Assembly (NCBI GenBank): GCA_025055595.1
Contig: JANWWU010000032.1
Coordinates: forward strand, 1-40,724
From: Planctomycetota bacterium
GTDB taxonomy: Bacteria > Planctomycetota > UBA11346
Length of the DNA: 40,724 nt
Direction of reading: 5' to 3'
In this document: positions 1 to 10,487 of the stretch, in pieces
Numbering within the stretch: the first letter of the stretch is position 1
Layout: every line of letters begins with the position of its first letter
Notes under the pieces: generated by a model
What the model was told of the DNA's origin: nothing
Database searches by the model: none
What the model saw: only the letters and a program-made list of their open reading frames with translations
Program-made: the position numbers and the translations under genes

Positions 1-972
1 GAGATCGCGCAGGCAGCGGTTGTCGCGGCAGGTGCGAAACAATGGCGTGCCATGACAGGGACGGCACGCCGCCTCTCCTTCGAGGATGACGATCGGCCCC
101 TCGCCGCGGGGAGCGAAACGCCGCGGGTCGGTGGGGCCGAAAATGACGAGCAGCGGGCAGCCGACGGCAGCGGCGATGTGCGCAGGCCCTGTGTCGACCG
201 AGATGCAGGCCTTGCAGGCGGCCAACAGCGCCGGCAGCTCGTCGAGCGGTACGCGGCCGGTCAGGTCATGCGCCCGCTCACGCCAGCGCTCAGGCAGGGC
301 GCCGATGATCGATTGCGCCTCGCGCCGCTCGGGAGCGGAGCCGAGCAGGATCACGGCATCGCCATCGCCGGCGGCGAGGATCTCGCTGCACAGGCGCGCC
401 CACTGCTCGGGAGCGAGGCCCTTCAGGTTCGGCTGCTTGCGCCACCAACGATGGGTCAGCGAAGAACCGGCTTGAACGGCGATCACGCGCTGCCCGTAGC
501 GGCGCAGGCGTTGCTGCGCCTGGCGGCGCAAGGCGTCTGGAATGCTCAGCCTCGGCCATGGATCGCTGATCTCGAGGCCGATATCGGCAGCAGCGGCTCG
601 AAAGGCATCGACCGCATGACCGTCGCTCGGCACCGGTACGACTTGGAGGCGTTCGCGAGTGACGACGCCGCGCACCCAGGCCGCGATCCGCGTGGTTTCC
701 GAGCTGAAGATCAGCACTCGTTCATACTCCTGGGCCCGCAGCTGGCGGCCCAGGCGCCAGCGCGCGCCGCCAAGCAGCCAGTCCTGCCATGCGGGCAGAT
801 TCGGCTTGGCCAGGGTGTGGATCTGCCCGAGCCACGGCTCGTGGGCGAGCAGCGCGCGCGCCCAGGGCCGAGCGCAGAGGTCGAGGGGGCCCTGCGCGGC
901 GAGCGCGCGCAGGAAGGGCGTCAGCATCACCAGGTCGCCGACGCGCGCAAAGAAACAGCAGAGGGTCTTCAT
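1..972 (-). CDS. Glycosyltransferase family 9 (heptosyltransferase-like), 3' end cut by window edge
   Basis: The reading frame is open from the ATG at 972 down to base 1, giving 324 codons without a stop, so the C-terminus lies outside the window. The translation begins MKTLCCFFARVGDLVMLTPF, the usual GT9 N-terminus, in which the first strand is followed by a G-D-hydrophobic turn. Near residues 255-285 it carries SVDTGPAHIAAAVGCPLLVI followed by FGPTDPRRFAP, the nucleotide-sugar binding signature of ADP-heptose:LPS heptosyltransferases. The family transfers heptose or a related sugar to LPS core at the inner membrane. It starts 4 bp after the stop of the GT2 gene upstream, so the three sugar transferases form one operon. 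The exact donor and acceptor cannot be read from sequence. On the other strand the same bases give only arginine-rich shadow frames. Confidence 0.85.
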   Translation of the reverse strand, partial: MKTLCCFFARVGDLVMLTPFLRALAAQGPLDLCARPWARALLAHEPWLGQIHTLAKPNLPAWQDWLLGGARWRLGRQLRAQEYERVLIFSSETTRIAAWVRGVVTRERLQVVPVPSDGHAVDAFRAAAADIGLEISDPWPRLSIPDALRRQAQQRLRRYGQRVIAVQAGSSLTHRWWRKQPNLKGLAPEQWARLCSEILAAGDGDAVILLGSAPERREAQSIIGALPERWRERAHDLTGRVPLDELPALLAACKACISVDTGPAHIAAAVGCPLLVIFGPTDPRRFAPRGEGPIVILEGEAACRPCHGTPLFRTCRDNRCLRDL

Positions 973-976
973 CGGT

Positions 977-1801
977 TCAGCGGGCTGAGGGACGCCAGTC
1001 GGCGCGGATCCAGCGCGCGGGATCGGCGAGCCAACGATCGATGCCGTGCACGCAGCGCGTCGCGCGCGTCGTCAAGGTCCGCTGCAGGATGCCGTCGTTG
1101 GCTGAGAGCTGGGCGCGGCTGCGCTCGGGGTGCCAGAGATGCCAGGCGATCGCCGCCTGGCGGAGGTTGCGGCGGACGACGCCGGCGTGAATGAGGCGGG
1201 CGGCCAGCTCGTTGTCCTCGCGACCCCAGCCCTGCATCTCGCCGTCGAAGCCGTTGACCGCCAAGAGATCCTCGCGCCAGAACGCCTGATGGCAGCCGCG
1301 GACGCTGAGCGGATCGCGCGAGGGCCAGGCCAGGCAGCGCGCCAGCGTCAGCGAGCGCCACTGCTTCCAGCGCCGGCGCACGCCGCTCTGCCACCACGCC
1401 GGCAGGGCGCCGGGGTCGGCCAGCAGGGCCGCGCTGCGCTCCTCGGACAGCGGAATGCGCGAACCCTGGACAAAGCTGCCGGGACGCGCGCAGGCGAGGT
1501 GGTCGGCGACGCAGCGCGGATGCAGCAGCATGTCGCCGTCGATCGAGATCAGGTAGGAGCTGCGCGCGGCGGCGATCGCCTTGTTGCGGATCTCGGCGAG
1601 GCGGAAGCCCTCGTCGGGATGCCAGACGTGGGCGAGCGGCAAATCGCGAAATTCCTGCAGCGTCGCCGCGGTCTCCTCGCCCGAACCATCGTCGGCGATC
1701 AGCACCTCGTCGGGACGGCGCGTCTGCGCGCGCACGCTGTGCAGCACCGCGCGCAGCGCCGCCGGCCACTGATAGGTGCTGATGATCAGCGCGACGCGCA
1801 T
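977..1801 (-). CDS. Glycosyltransferase family 2 with galactosyltransferase-type C-terminus
   Basis: The protein has 274 residues and begins MRVALIISTYQWPAALRAVL. It has a GT-A fold with the nucleotide-sugar motif IADDGSGEET near residue 40 and a DxD-type metal site in SIDGDMLLHP near residue 90. The C-terminal motif GWGREDNELAARL near residue 210 matches the conserved C-terminal region of beta-galactosyltransferase and chondroitin-synthase-like GT2 enzymes, where the Glu-Asp pair contributes to acceptor binding or catalysis. The frame stays open upstream, but that part is the shadow of the neighbouring gene. The ATG at 1801 gives the family start and overlaps the preceding gene by 16 bp, which suggests translational coupling. 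It probably adds a sugar to cell-surface polysaccharide or LPS core. The substrate is unknown. Confidence 0.85.
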   Translation of the reverse strand: MRVALIISTYQWPAALRAVLHSVRAQTRRPDEVLIADDGSGEETAATLQEFRDLPLAHVWHPDEGFRLAEIRNKAIAAARSSYLISIDGDMLLHPRCVADHLACARPGSFVQGSRIPLSEERSAALLADPGALPAWWQSGVRRRWKQWRSLTLARCLAWPSRDPLSVRGCHQAFWREDLLAVNGFDGEMQGWGREDNELAARLIHAGVVRRNLRQAAIAWHLWHPERSRAQLSANDGILQRTLTTRATRCVHGIDRWLADPARWIRADWRPSAR

Positions 1802-2598
1802 GCCGACTCCGCCGCCAGTTCCGCGAGGCGCGCGCGCTTGAGCGCCGAGCTCAAGGCGGTGATGCAGGCCGCGATCACGCCCGGCGTGCCGTCGCAGATG
1901 CCGAGGCGCCAGACGAGATCGCGCAGCAGGTACACCGGCAACGCCAGCGGAATCAGCCAGGTCCGCGCCGCTCGCCCGCGGCGCTGCTCGGCCCACAGGT
2001 CGACATAGCGCGCCGCTTTGCGCAAGTGCTCAGTCACTGTCGGATAGCTGTGGTGTTCCAGCCAGCCGCTGGCGCGCGCGACGGGCCCAGCGCAGCGCAG
2101 GCGCTCATGCACCGCGTCATCGCTCCACTGCGCGGACCCGCGCCGATAGAGCCGCAGCACGCGATCGCGCGCGAAGGGACGGTACCAGCGCAGCGGCCGC
2201 CCCATGTACCAGGTGCGCCGCGGGAAGCTGACCGCCGCGATCCCGCTGCGCTCCCACTCCTCCCAGCGCACGCGCAGCTCCGCGATCAGCGCCGCCGAGC
2301 ACCGCTCGTCGGCATCGAGCATGCAGATCCACGGCTGCGCCGCATGCTGTTCCGCCAGCTGCCGCTGCCGTCCGAAGCCGTGCCAACCCATCGCGACGAC
2401 GCGCGCGCCGTGGGCGGCGGCGATCGCCGGCGTGCCATCGCTGCTGCCGCTGTCGATGACCAGGCGCTCGGCGGCCCAGACTGCGCTCTGCAGGCACGGG
2501 CCGAGGCGGGCGGCCTCGTTGCGCGCGAGGACGATCACCGACACCGGCAGCGCTGCGTCAGGCACGGCTCCACCTTGCGAAGCGCCGGACGCGCACAA
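1786..2598 (-). CDS. Glycosyltransferase family 2, WaaE/KdtX-like (LPS core beta-glucosyltransferase type)
   Basis: A 270-residue protein. It has the GT2 start PVSVIVLARNEAARLGPCLQ near residue 16, VIDSGSSDGT near 48 and MLDADER near 95, which are the nucleotide and metal sites. RTWYMGRPLRWYRPF followed by DDAVHERL near residues 128-165 is characteristic of the WaaE/KdtX group, which transfers glucose onto inner-core heptose. The C-terminal hydrophobic stretch LIPLALPVYLLRDLVWRLGI near residue 220 is typical of the group and probably lies on the membrane. It is the first gene of the minus-strand operon and is divergent from purL, with only about 45 bp in between. An in-frame start a few codons downstream is possible. 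The donor sugar is inferred only from family resemblance. Confidence 0.85.
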   Translation of the reverse strand: MCASGASQGGAVPDAALPVSVIVLARNEAARLGPCLQSAVWAAERLVIDSGSSDGTPAIAAAHGARVVAMGWHGFGRQRQLAEQHAAQPWICMLDADERCSAALIAELRVRWEEWERSGIAAVSFPRRTWYMGRPLRWYRPFARDRVLRLYRRGSAQWSDDAVHERLRCAGPVARASGWLEHHSYPTVTEHLRKAARYVDLWAEQRRGRAARTWLIPLALPVYLLRDLVWRLGICDGTPGVIAACITALSSALKRARLAELAAESACASR

Positions 2599-2642
2599 GG
2601 CGCGAGGCCTGGCAGCGCTGCTTGCTGCTCTATCGTGCCGCC

Positions 2643-5522
2643 ATGCCCGTCGTCCGCATCGATGTCTGTCCGCTGATCCCGGCTGTCGACCAGCATCTGC
2701 TGCGCGAAGCCGCGCTGCTTGGGCTGACGCGGATCACCGCCCTCTATCGCAGCCGCTACTACCTGCTGCGCGGCGCGTTGGATGCCGCGACCGCCGAGCG
2801 CCTGGGACGCGAGCTGCTCGCCGACCCGATCGTCGAGCGCGTCCTGCTGCGGCCCCCGCCCTGTCCAGGCCGCCGCGTCATCGAGGTGCAGCGCCTGCCC
2901 GGCGTCATGGACCCGGTCGAGGCCTCGGTGATCAAGGGCGCGTCCGATCTCGGCATCCGCCTCGATCTGGTGCGGGTCGGCACCCGTGTCGAGGTCGCCG
3001 GCGGCAGCGACGCTGATCTCGAGATCTTGGCCTGGGGCGCCCTGGCCAACCGCGCGATCGAGGAGGTAGCGATCGATCCCGCCGAGCCGATCCGCCTGCG
3101 CGAACCCGCGGGCAACGCGCGCCAGCAGCGTCTCGAGGTGCCGATCCGCCACCTCGATGATGCGGCGCTGCTCGAACTGTCGCGCCGCGGCTGCCTCTCG
3201 CTCGACCTCGAGGAGATGCGCGCCATCCAGGCCCACTACCGCGCGCTCGGCCGGGAGCCGACCGATGTCGAGCTCGAGACTCTGGCCCAGACCTGGTCCG
3301 AGCACTGCGTGCACAAGACGCTGAAAGGCCTGGTCCGCTACACCGGTCCGGAAGGCGAGGACGGACCGCCGCGCACCCGTCTGATCGACAACCTGCTCAA
3401 GAGCACGATCGCCAGCGCCACCGCCGACATCGCCGCGCCCTGGTGCTGGTCGGTGTTCCGCGACAACAGCGGGGTCATCGACTTCGATGGCGCGTGGGGC
3501 GTGTGCATGAAGGTCGAGACCCATAATCGCCCCTCGGCGATCGAGCCCTACGGCGGGGCCAACACCGGGCTCGGCGGCGTGATCCGCGACATCATGGGCA
3601 CCGGCATCGGCGCCAAGCCGGTGTGCAACACCGATGTCTTCTGCTTCGCGCCTCCCGAAACCGCCGACAGCGCGCTACCGCCCGGCGTCATCCCGCCGCG
3701 CCGCCTGATGCAGGGCGTCATCGCCGGGGTGCGCGACTACGGCAACCGCATGGGCATTCCGACGGTCAACGGCGCCGTGCGCTTCGATCCGCGTTATGTC
3801 GGCAACCCGCTCGTCTACTGCGGCACGGTCGGCCTCATCCCCCGGTCCTGCGTCGACAAGCAGGCCCAGGTCGGCGACTGGCTCGTCGTGATCGGCGGCC
3901 GCACCGGCCGCGACGGCATCCACGGCGCGACCTTCAGCTCCGCCGAGCTCTCCGAGCGCTCGGCGCAGACCAGCGGCGGCGCCGTGCAGATCGGCAACGC
4001 GATCGAGGAGAAGCGCTGCCTCGACGTGCTGCTGCAGTGCCGCGACGCCGGCTGCTTCCATGCCCTGACCGACTGCGGGGCCGGCGGCCTGTCGAGCGCC
4101 TGCGGCGAGATGGCCGCCGAGCACGGCGCCGAGATCTTCCTCGAGCGCGTGCCGCTGAAGTACGCCGGCCTCTCCTACACCGAAGTGTGGATCAGCGAAA
4201 GCCAGGAGCGGATGGTCGCCGCCGTGCCGCCAGCGAAGCTCGAGCAGTGCCTGGCGATCTGCGCGGCTGAAGGCGTCGAGGCGACGGCGATCGGCCGCGT
4301 CACCGACAGCGGCCGGCTCCTCCTGCGCTGGCACGGCACAGTGGTCGGCGAGCTCGACATGCGCTTCCTGCACCACGGCCTGCCGCGCCGCGAGCGGCTC
4401 GCCGTCTTCACGCCCCCGCTCGAGCAGCCGGCCGTCTTCGATCGCCCGAGCGACCTCGCGCGCCTGCTGTGCGACCTGCTCGCCCGACCCAACCTCGCGA
4501 GCAAGGAGTGGATCATCCGCCAGTACGACCACGAGGTGCAGGCCGGATCGATCGTCAAGCCGCTGGTCGGCGCCGCCCACGACGGTCCTTCGGACGCTGC
4601 CGTCGTCGCCCCCCTGCTCGGCAGCCAGCGCGGCCTCGCCATCGCCTGCGGCCTCAACCCGAGCTACGCCGACATCGATCCCTGGCACGCGGCCGCGGCC
4701 GGCATCGAGGAGGCGCTGCGCAACCTGGTCTGCGTCGGTGCCCCCCTCGAACGTGTCGCCCTGCTCGACAACTTCTCCTGGGCCAAGTGCACGGATCCCC
4801 AAGTATTCGGCGCCCTGGTGCGGGCCTGCGAAGCCTGCGCCGCCTACGCCCGCTACTACGGCACGCCCTTCATCAGCGGCAAGGACTCGCTGTCCAACGA
4901 GTTCACGTGGGGCGAGCGGGTGATCCGCATCCCGCACACCCTGCTGATCAGCGCGCTCGCCGTCGTGCCGGATGTGCGGCGCGCGGTGACGATGGACCTC
5001 AAGCGGCCCGGCGACCTGCTGCTGCTCGTCGGCTTGACCCGTGAAGAGCTCGGCGGCAGCGAGTTCCTCGCTCTGGTCGGCGGCCGCGGCGGGCGCGTGC
5101 CGCGGGTCGACCGCGCGCTCTCCAAGCCGATCCTCGAGGCGGTGGCGCAAGCGATCGCCGCCGGCTGCGCTGTCGCCGCGCACGACTGCAGCGAGGGCGG
5201 TCTTGGGCCGGCGCTGGCCGAGATGGCCTTCGCCGGGGGCTGGGGGCTGACGGTCGATCTCGCCGCCGTGCCGCGCGCCGGGGTCGACGATCCGCTGATC
5301 GTGCTTGTCAGCGAGAGCCAGAGCCGCATTCTGCTCGAAGTGCCGCCCGAGCGCCTCGCCGAGGCCCAGCGCCTGCTCCGGGGCCTGCCGCAGGCGGTGA
5401 TCGGTCGCGTCGAACCGCGTCCTGAACTGGCCCTCCGCGGTCTCGGCGTCGACTGTCAGATCCCGCTCGCCGCGCTCAAAGAAGCCTGGCAGCGGCTCAG
5501 CCGCAGCTTCGCCGCGCGCTGA
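2643..5522 (+). CDS. purL: Phosphoribosylformylglycinamidine synthase, fused PurS-like/PurL protein
   Basis: Catalyses the ATP- and glutamine-dependent conversion of FGAR to FGAM in purine synthesis. I use the ATG at 2643 (959 residues); a TTG 21 bp upstream is in frame but less likely. Residues about 1-140 are two PurS-like alpha/beta repeats, the second containing PGVMDP. Next come the linker helix TDVELETLAQTWSEHCVHKT and a two-fold repeat of AIRS-like ATP-binding domains, with KVETHNRPSAIEPYGGANTG, DCGAGGLSSACGEMA, NFSWAKC and GKDSLSNEF. The protein ends without the C-terminal class-I glutaminase of the roughly 1300-residue proteobacterial PurL, so a separate PurQ must supply ammonia; none is in the window. 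PurS is normally a separate 80-residue subunit in the small-PurL system, and here it appears fused and duplicated. Confidence 0.95.
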   Translation: MPVVRIDVCPLIPAVDQHLLREAALLGLTRITALYRSRYYLLRGALDAATAERLGRELLADPIVERVLLRPPPCPGRRVIEVQRLPGVMDPVEASVIKGASDLGIRLDLVRVGTRVEVAGGSDADLEILAWGALANRAIEEVAIDPAEPIRLREPAGNARQQRLEVPIRHLDDAALLELSRRGCLSLDLEEMRAIQAHYRALGREPTDVELETLAQTWSEHCVHKTLKGLVRYTGPEGEDGPPRTRLIDNLLKSTIASATADIAAPWCWSVFRDNSGVIDFDGAWGVCMKVETHNRPSAIEPYGGANTGLGGVIRDIMGTGIGAKPVCNTDVFCFAPPETADSALPPGVIPPRRLMQGVIAGVRDYGNRMGIPTVNGAVRFDPRYVGNPLVYCGTVGLIPRSCVDKQAQVGDWLVVIGGRTGRDGIHGATFSSAELSERSAQTSGGAVQIGNAIEEKRCLDVLLQCRDAGCFHALTDCGAGGLSSACGEMAAEHGAEIFLERVPLKYAGLSYTEVWISESQERMVAAVPPAKLEQCLAICAAEGVEATAIGRVTDSGRLLLRWHGTVVGELDMRFLHHGLPRRERLAVFTPPLEQPAVFDRPSDLARLLCDLLARPNLASKEWIIRQYDHEVQAGSIVKPLVGAAHDGPSDAAVVAPLLGSQRGLAIACGLNPSYADIDPWHAAAAGIEEALRNLVCVGAPLERVALLDNFSWAKCTDPQVFGALVRACEACAAYARYYGTPFISGKDSLSNEFTWGERVIRIPHTLLISALAVVPDVRRAVTMDLKRPGDLLLLVGLTREELGGSEFLALVGGRGGRVPRVDRALSKPILEAVAQAIAAGCAVAAHDCSEGGLGPALAEMAFAGGWGLTVDLAAVPRAGVDDPLIVLVSESQSRILLEVPPERLAEAQRLLRGLPQAVIGRVEPRPELALRGLGVDCQIPLAALKEAWQRLSRSFAAR

Positions 5523-5554
5523 GCAGCGCCCGGCAACCGGCGCCATCAAGGGCT

Positions 5555-5631
5555 TGGCGACCTGGATGGGACTTGAACCCACGACCTCCGCCGTGACAGG
5601 GCGGCGCTCTAACCAACTGAGCTACCAGGCC
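5555..5631 (-). tRNA. tRNA-Asp(GTC)
   Basis: Read on the minus strand, the molecule has a 7-bp acceptor stem (GGCCTGG with CCAGGTC, one G-U pair), a D arm, an anticodon stem CCGCC/GGCGG around the loop CTGTCAC with anticodon GTC, and the T loop TTCAAGT. The discriminator is G and CCA is encoded. It lies 36 bp downstream of the tRNA-Val gene on the same strand and is convergent with purL. Confidence 0.96.
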
Positions 5632-5666
5632 ATGAGGCACTGCCCAAAGAAGCACCGAGAAAGAGC

Positions 5667-5742
5667 TGGTGGGCGATGCAGGATTCGAACCTGCGACACC
5701 CCGCGTGTAAGGCGGGTGCTCTGGCCGCTGAGCTAATCGCCC
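5667..5742 (-). tRNA. tRNA-Val(TAC)
   Basis: Minus-strand cloverleaf with acceptor stem GGGCGAT/ATCGCCC, anticodon stem CCCGC/GCGGG around the loop CTTACAC (anticodon TAC) and T arm GCAGG-TTCGAAT-CCTGC. CCA is encoded after discriminator A. It lies 68 bp downstream of grpE and may be co-transcribed with tRNA-Asp. Confidence 0.96.
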
Positions 5743-5795
5743 GCGACGGCCGCCGCCCTACCGCGCGGCGAGAAGGAGATTCTGCGCAACGAAGC

Positions 5796-5809
5796 GGCCT
5801 TGCAAGGCC
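5796..5809 (-). terminator. Short perfect palindrome directly after grpE
   Basis: GGCCTTGCAAGGCC is a perfect 14-bp palindrome that begins at the base next to the grpE stop codon. It can form a hairpin of 5-6 bp, but no clear T run follows. It could end or attenuate dnaJ-grpE transcription before the tRNA genes. The evidence is weak. Confidence 0.3.
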
Positions 5810-6370
5810 TCATTTGGCGACGATGACCTGGGCGCTGCGGACGAGGTGCTCGCCGAGCTTCCAGCCGCTGCGATGGACATGGAGGATGGTGCCGCGCGGG
5901 ACGCCCGGGCGTTCCTCCTCGGCGAGCACCTCGTGCACTGCGGGATCGAAGAGCCCCTCGCAGGCGACCGGCACGATGCCCGCCGCCGCCAGGCTGCCGC
6001 GCAGGTTCTCGCGGATCATCGTCACGCCTTGCGCGAACTCGGCGAAGGCCTCGGGCTTGGCGCTGGCGAGCGCGCGCTCGAGGTTGTCAAGCTGGTCGAG
6101 AATCGGCCGCACGAAGCGAGCGACCGCGCGCTGCGCCGCCTCGTCGGCCTCGCGTCGCAGGCGGCGGCGCGCGTTCTCGAAGTCGGCCTGCTGCCGCATG
6201 CAGCGCTCGCGCCATGCGGCGACCTGGGCTTCGAGTTCCTGGACCCGCGCCGCCAGCGGATCGCTGTCGGGCGCCGGTGGCGCCTCGCTTGCCGGCGCCT
6301 CGCTCGCCGGTGAAGCGGGCGCCGCCGGCAAGTCCGAGGTGGGCTGACATGCAGCCTGAGGCTCGTTCAT
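5810..6370 (-). CDS. grpE: Nucleotide exchange factor GrpE
   Basis: 186 residues. GrpE releases ADP from DnaK in the cytoplasmic Hsp70 cycle. The first 40 residues are a low-complexity tail rich in Ala, Pro, Ser and Glu. A long coiled coil follows (about 45-105, LAARVQELEAQVAAWRERCM then QQADFENARRRLRREADEAA). The C-terminal beta-wing domain has AGIVPVACEGLFDPAVHEVL and ends with GWKLGEHLVRSAQVIVAK, the family signature. A good ribosome binding site, AGGGAGAG, precedes the ATG. It follows dnaJ by 15 bp in one operon. dnaK is not in the window. Confidence 0.95.
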   Translation of the reverse strand: MNEPQAACQPTSDLPAAPASPASEAPASEAPPAPDSDPLAARVQELEAQVAAWRERCMRQQADFENARRRLRREADEAAQRAVARFVRPILDQLDNLERALASAKPEAFAEFAQGVTMIRENLRGSLAAAGIVPVACEGLFDPAVHEVLAEEERPGVPRGTILHVHRSGWKLGEHLVRSAQVIVAK

Positions 6371-6385
6371 AGGCTCTCTCCCTGA

Positions 6386-7501
<1,116 letters not shown>

Positions 7502-7586
7502 GGCTGTGTCAGGTTGGCTGAGCCTTCCGGTTGTCTAGCACACGCCGCGCCATTGCCCGGCGGCCGGCGGCGCAAGCATCGCCGCC

Positions 7587-9437
<1,851 letters not shown>

Positions 9438-9440
9438 AGC

Positions 9441-10385
9441 TCACGCCAGCGGCTCGAGGCCCGCCGGTACCCAGGGCTGAAGATCCGCGGGCAGCGGCGC
9501 CGTGCACACGAGCTCGCCGCCGCGGGGATGCGGAACGACCAGGCGCCAAGCGTGGAGGGCGTGGCGGCGCAGGCCGGGAGCGCCGTCGGCCAGGCCCGGA
9601 GGCCAGGTGCGGCTGCGGCCGTAGAGCGGATCGGCGAGCACGGGATGGCCGAGATGGGCGAGGTGCACGCGGATCTGGTGGGTGCGGCCGGTGCGCGGCC
9701 GCGCCTCCACCACGCTGTAGCCGTCGCCGCGCGCCCGAACGAGGAAGAGGGTCTCGGCCTCGCGGGCCTCGCCCTCGCCGAGGCGCCGCACGGCGCGCTT
9801 GCGGAAGTCGCGGGGATCGCGGCCGATCGGGGCCTCGCAGCGCAGGACATCGGCGCGCGGACGGCCGGCGCAGAGCGCGAGGTACTGCTTGCGCACCCGC
9901 CGTTCGGCGAAGGCCGCCTGCAGGAACGCCAGGGCCTCGGCGCTGCGGGCGACACAGATCACCCCGCTGGTCTCGGCGTCGAGGCGATGGACGAGGCCCG
10001 GGCGCCAGGCCTCGCCGCCGGAGCGCGCGTCCGGCCAGCGCCAGAGCAGGGCGTTGACCAGGGTCCCGCGGGTATGGCCGATCGCTGGGTGCACGACCAT
10101 GCCAGCCGGCTTGTCGACGACGAGCAAGTGTTCGTCTTCGTGCAGGACGGAGAGCGGGATGTCCTCGGGCTCGACGCTCGCCGGCTCGACCTCGGGGACC
10201 TCGATGCTGACCAGCTCCCCGCCCGTCAAGCTGCGACCAGCGCGCGCCTTCCCGGGGTAGATCGCGCAGCGTCCATCATCGAGCAGGCGCTGGACGAGCG
10301 AGCGGGTGCAGCCGAGCGCCGCCGCGAGCCAGACATCGAGGCGCTGTCCAGCGGCTTCCCGCGGCACGCGCAGCTCCTGCCACAT
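9441..10385 (-). CDS. rluD: RluA/RluD-family 23S rRNA pseudouridine synthase
   Basis: 314 residues from the ATG at 10385; the frame continues upstream only as the antisense shadow of the kinase gene. An S4-like RNA-binding domain occupies about 1-75 (REAAGQRLDVWLAAALGCTR). The catalytic domain contains the family motif HRLDAETSGVICVARS near 135, whose Asp is the nucleophile that attacks the uracil glycosidic bond. EARPRTGRTHQIRVHLAHLG followed by HPVLADPLYG near 235 completes the active site. RluD modifies helix 69 of 23S rRNA, but the specificity (RluA, RluC or RluD type) cannot be settled from sequence. No clear Shine-Dalgarno precedes the ATG. Its 3' end comes 3 bp after the stop of the convergent sigma54 activator gene. 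Confidence 0.88.
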   Translation of the reverse strand: MWQELRVPREAAGQRLDVWLAAALGCTRSLVQRLLDDGRCAIYPGKARAGRSLTGGELVSIEVPEVEPASVEPEDIPLSVLHEDEHLLVVDKPAGMVVHPAIGHTRGTLVNALLWRWPDARSGGEAWRPGLVHRLDAETSGVICVARSAEALAFLQAAFAERRVRKQYLALCAGRPRADVLRCEAPIGRDPRDFRKRAVRRLGEGEAREAETLFLVRARGDGYSVVEARPRTGRTHQIRVHLAHLGHPVLADPLYGRSRTWPPGLADGAPGLRRHALHAWRLVVPHPRGGELVCTAPLPADLQPWVPAGLEPLA

Positions 10386-10487
10386 GAGAAGCGCATTGTC
10401 GTGGCTGATCCACTGCCGCCAGGTGGTTGCAAGGCGACGCTTGCTCTTGAACGCTTGCCCTTGAGAAGGACTCCACCGAGGGGAAAA

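Noticed and set aside
2622-2642. TTG start for PurL
   Set aside because: It adds seven residues unlike the family; the ATG at 2643 begins the PurS-like strand directly.
7502-7586. CIRCE operator for heat-shock control of dnaJ
   Set aside because: Only TAGCAC is present; the inverted partner is missing.
9528-10487. Upstream continuation of the kinase frame, which would make 1106 residues
   Set aside because: It is antisense to the pseudouridine synthase. A signal peptide and ribosome site mark the real start at 10488.
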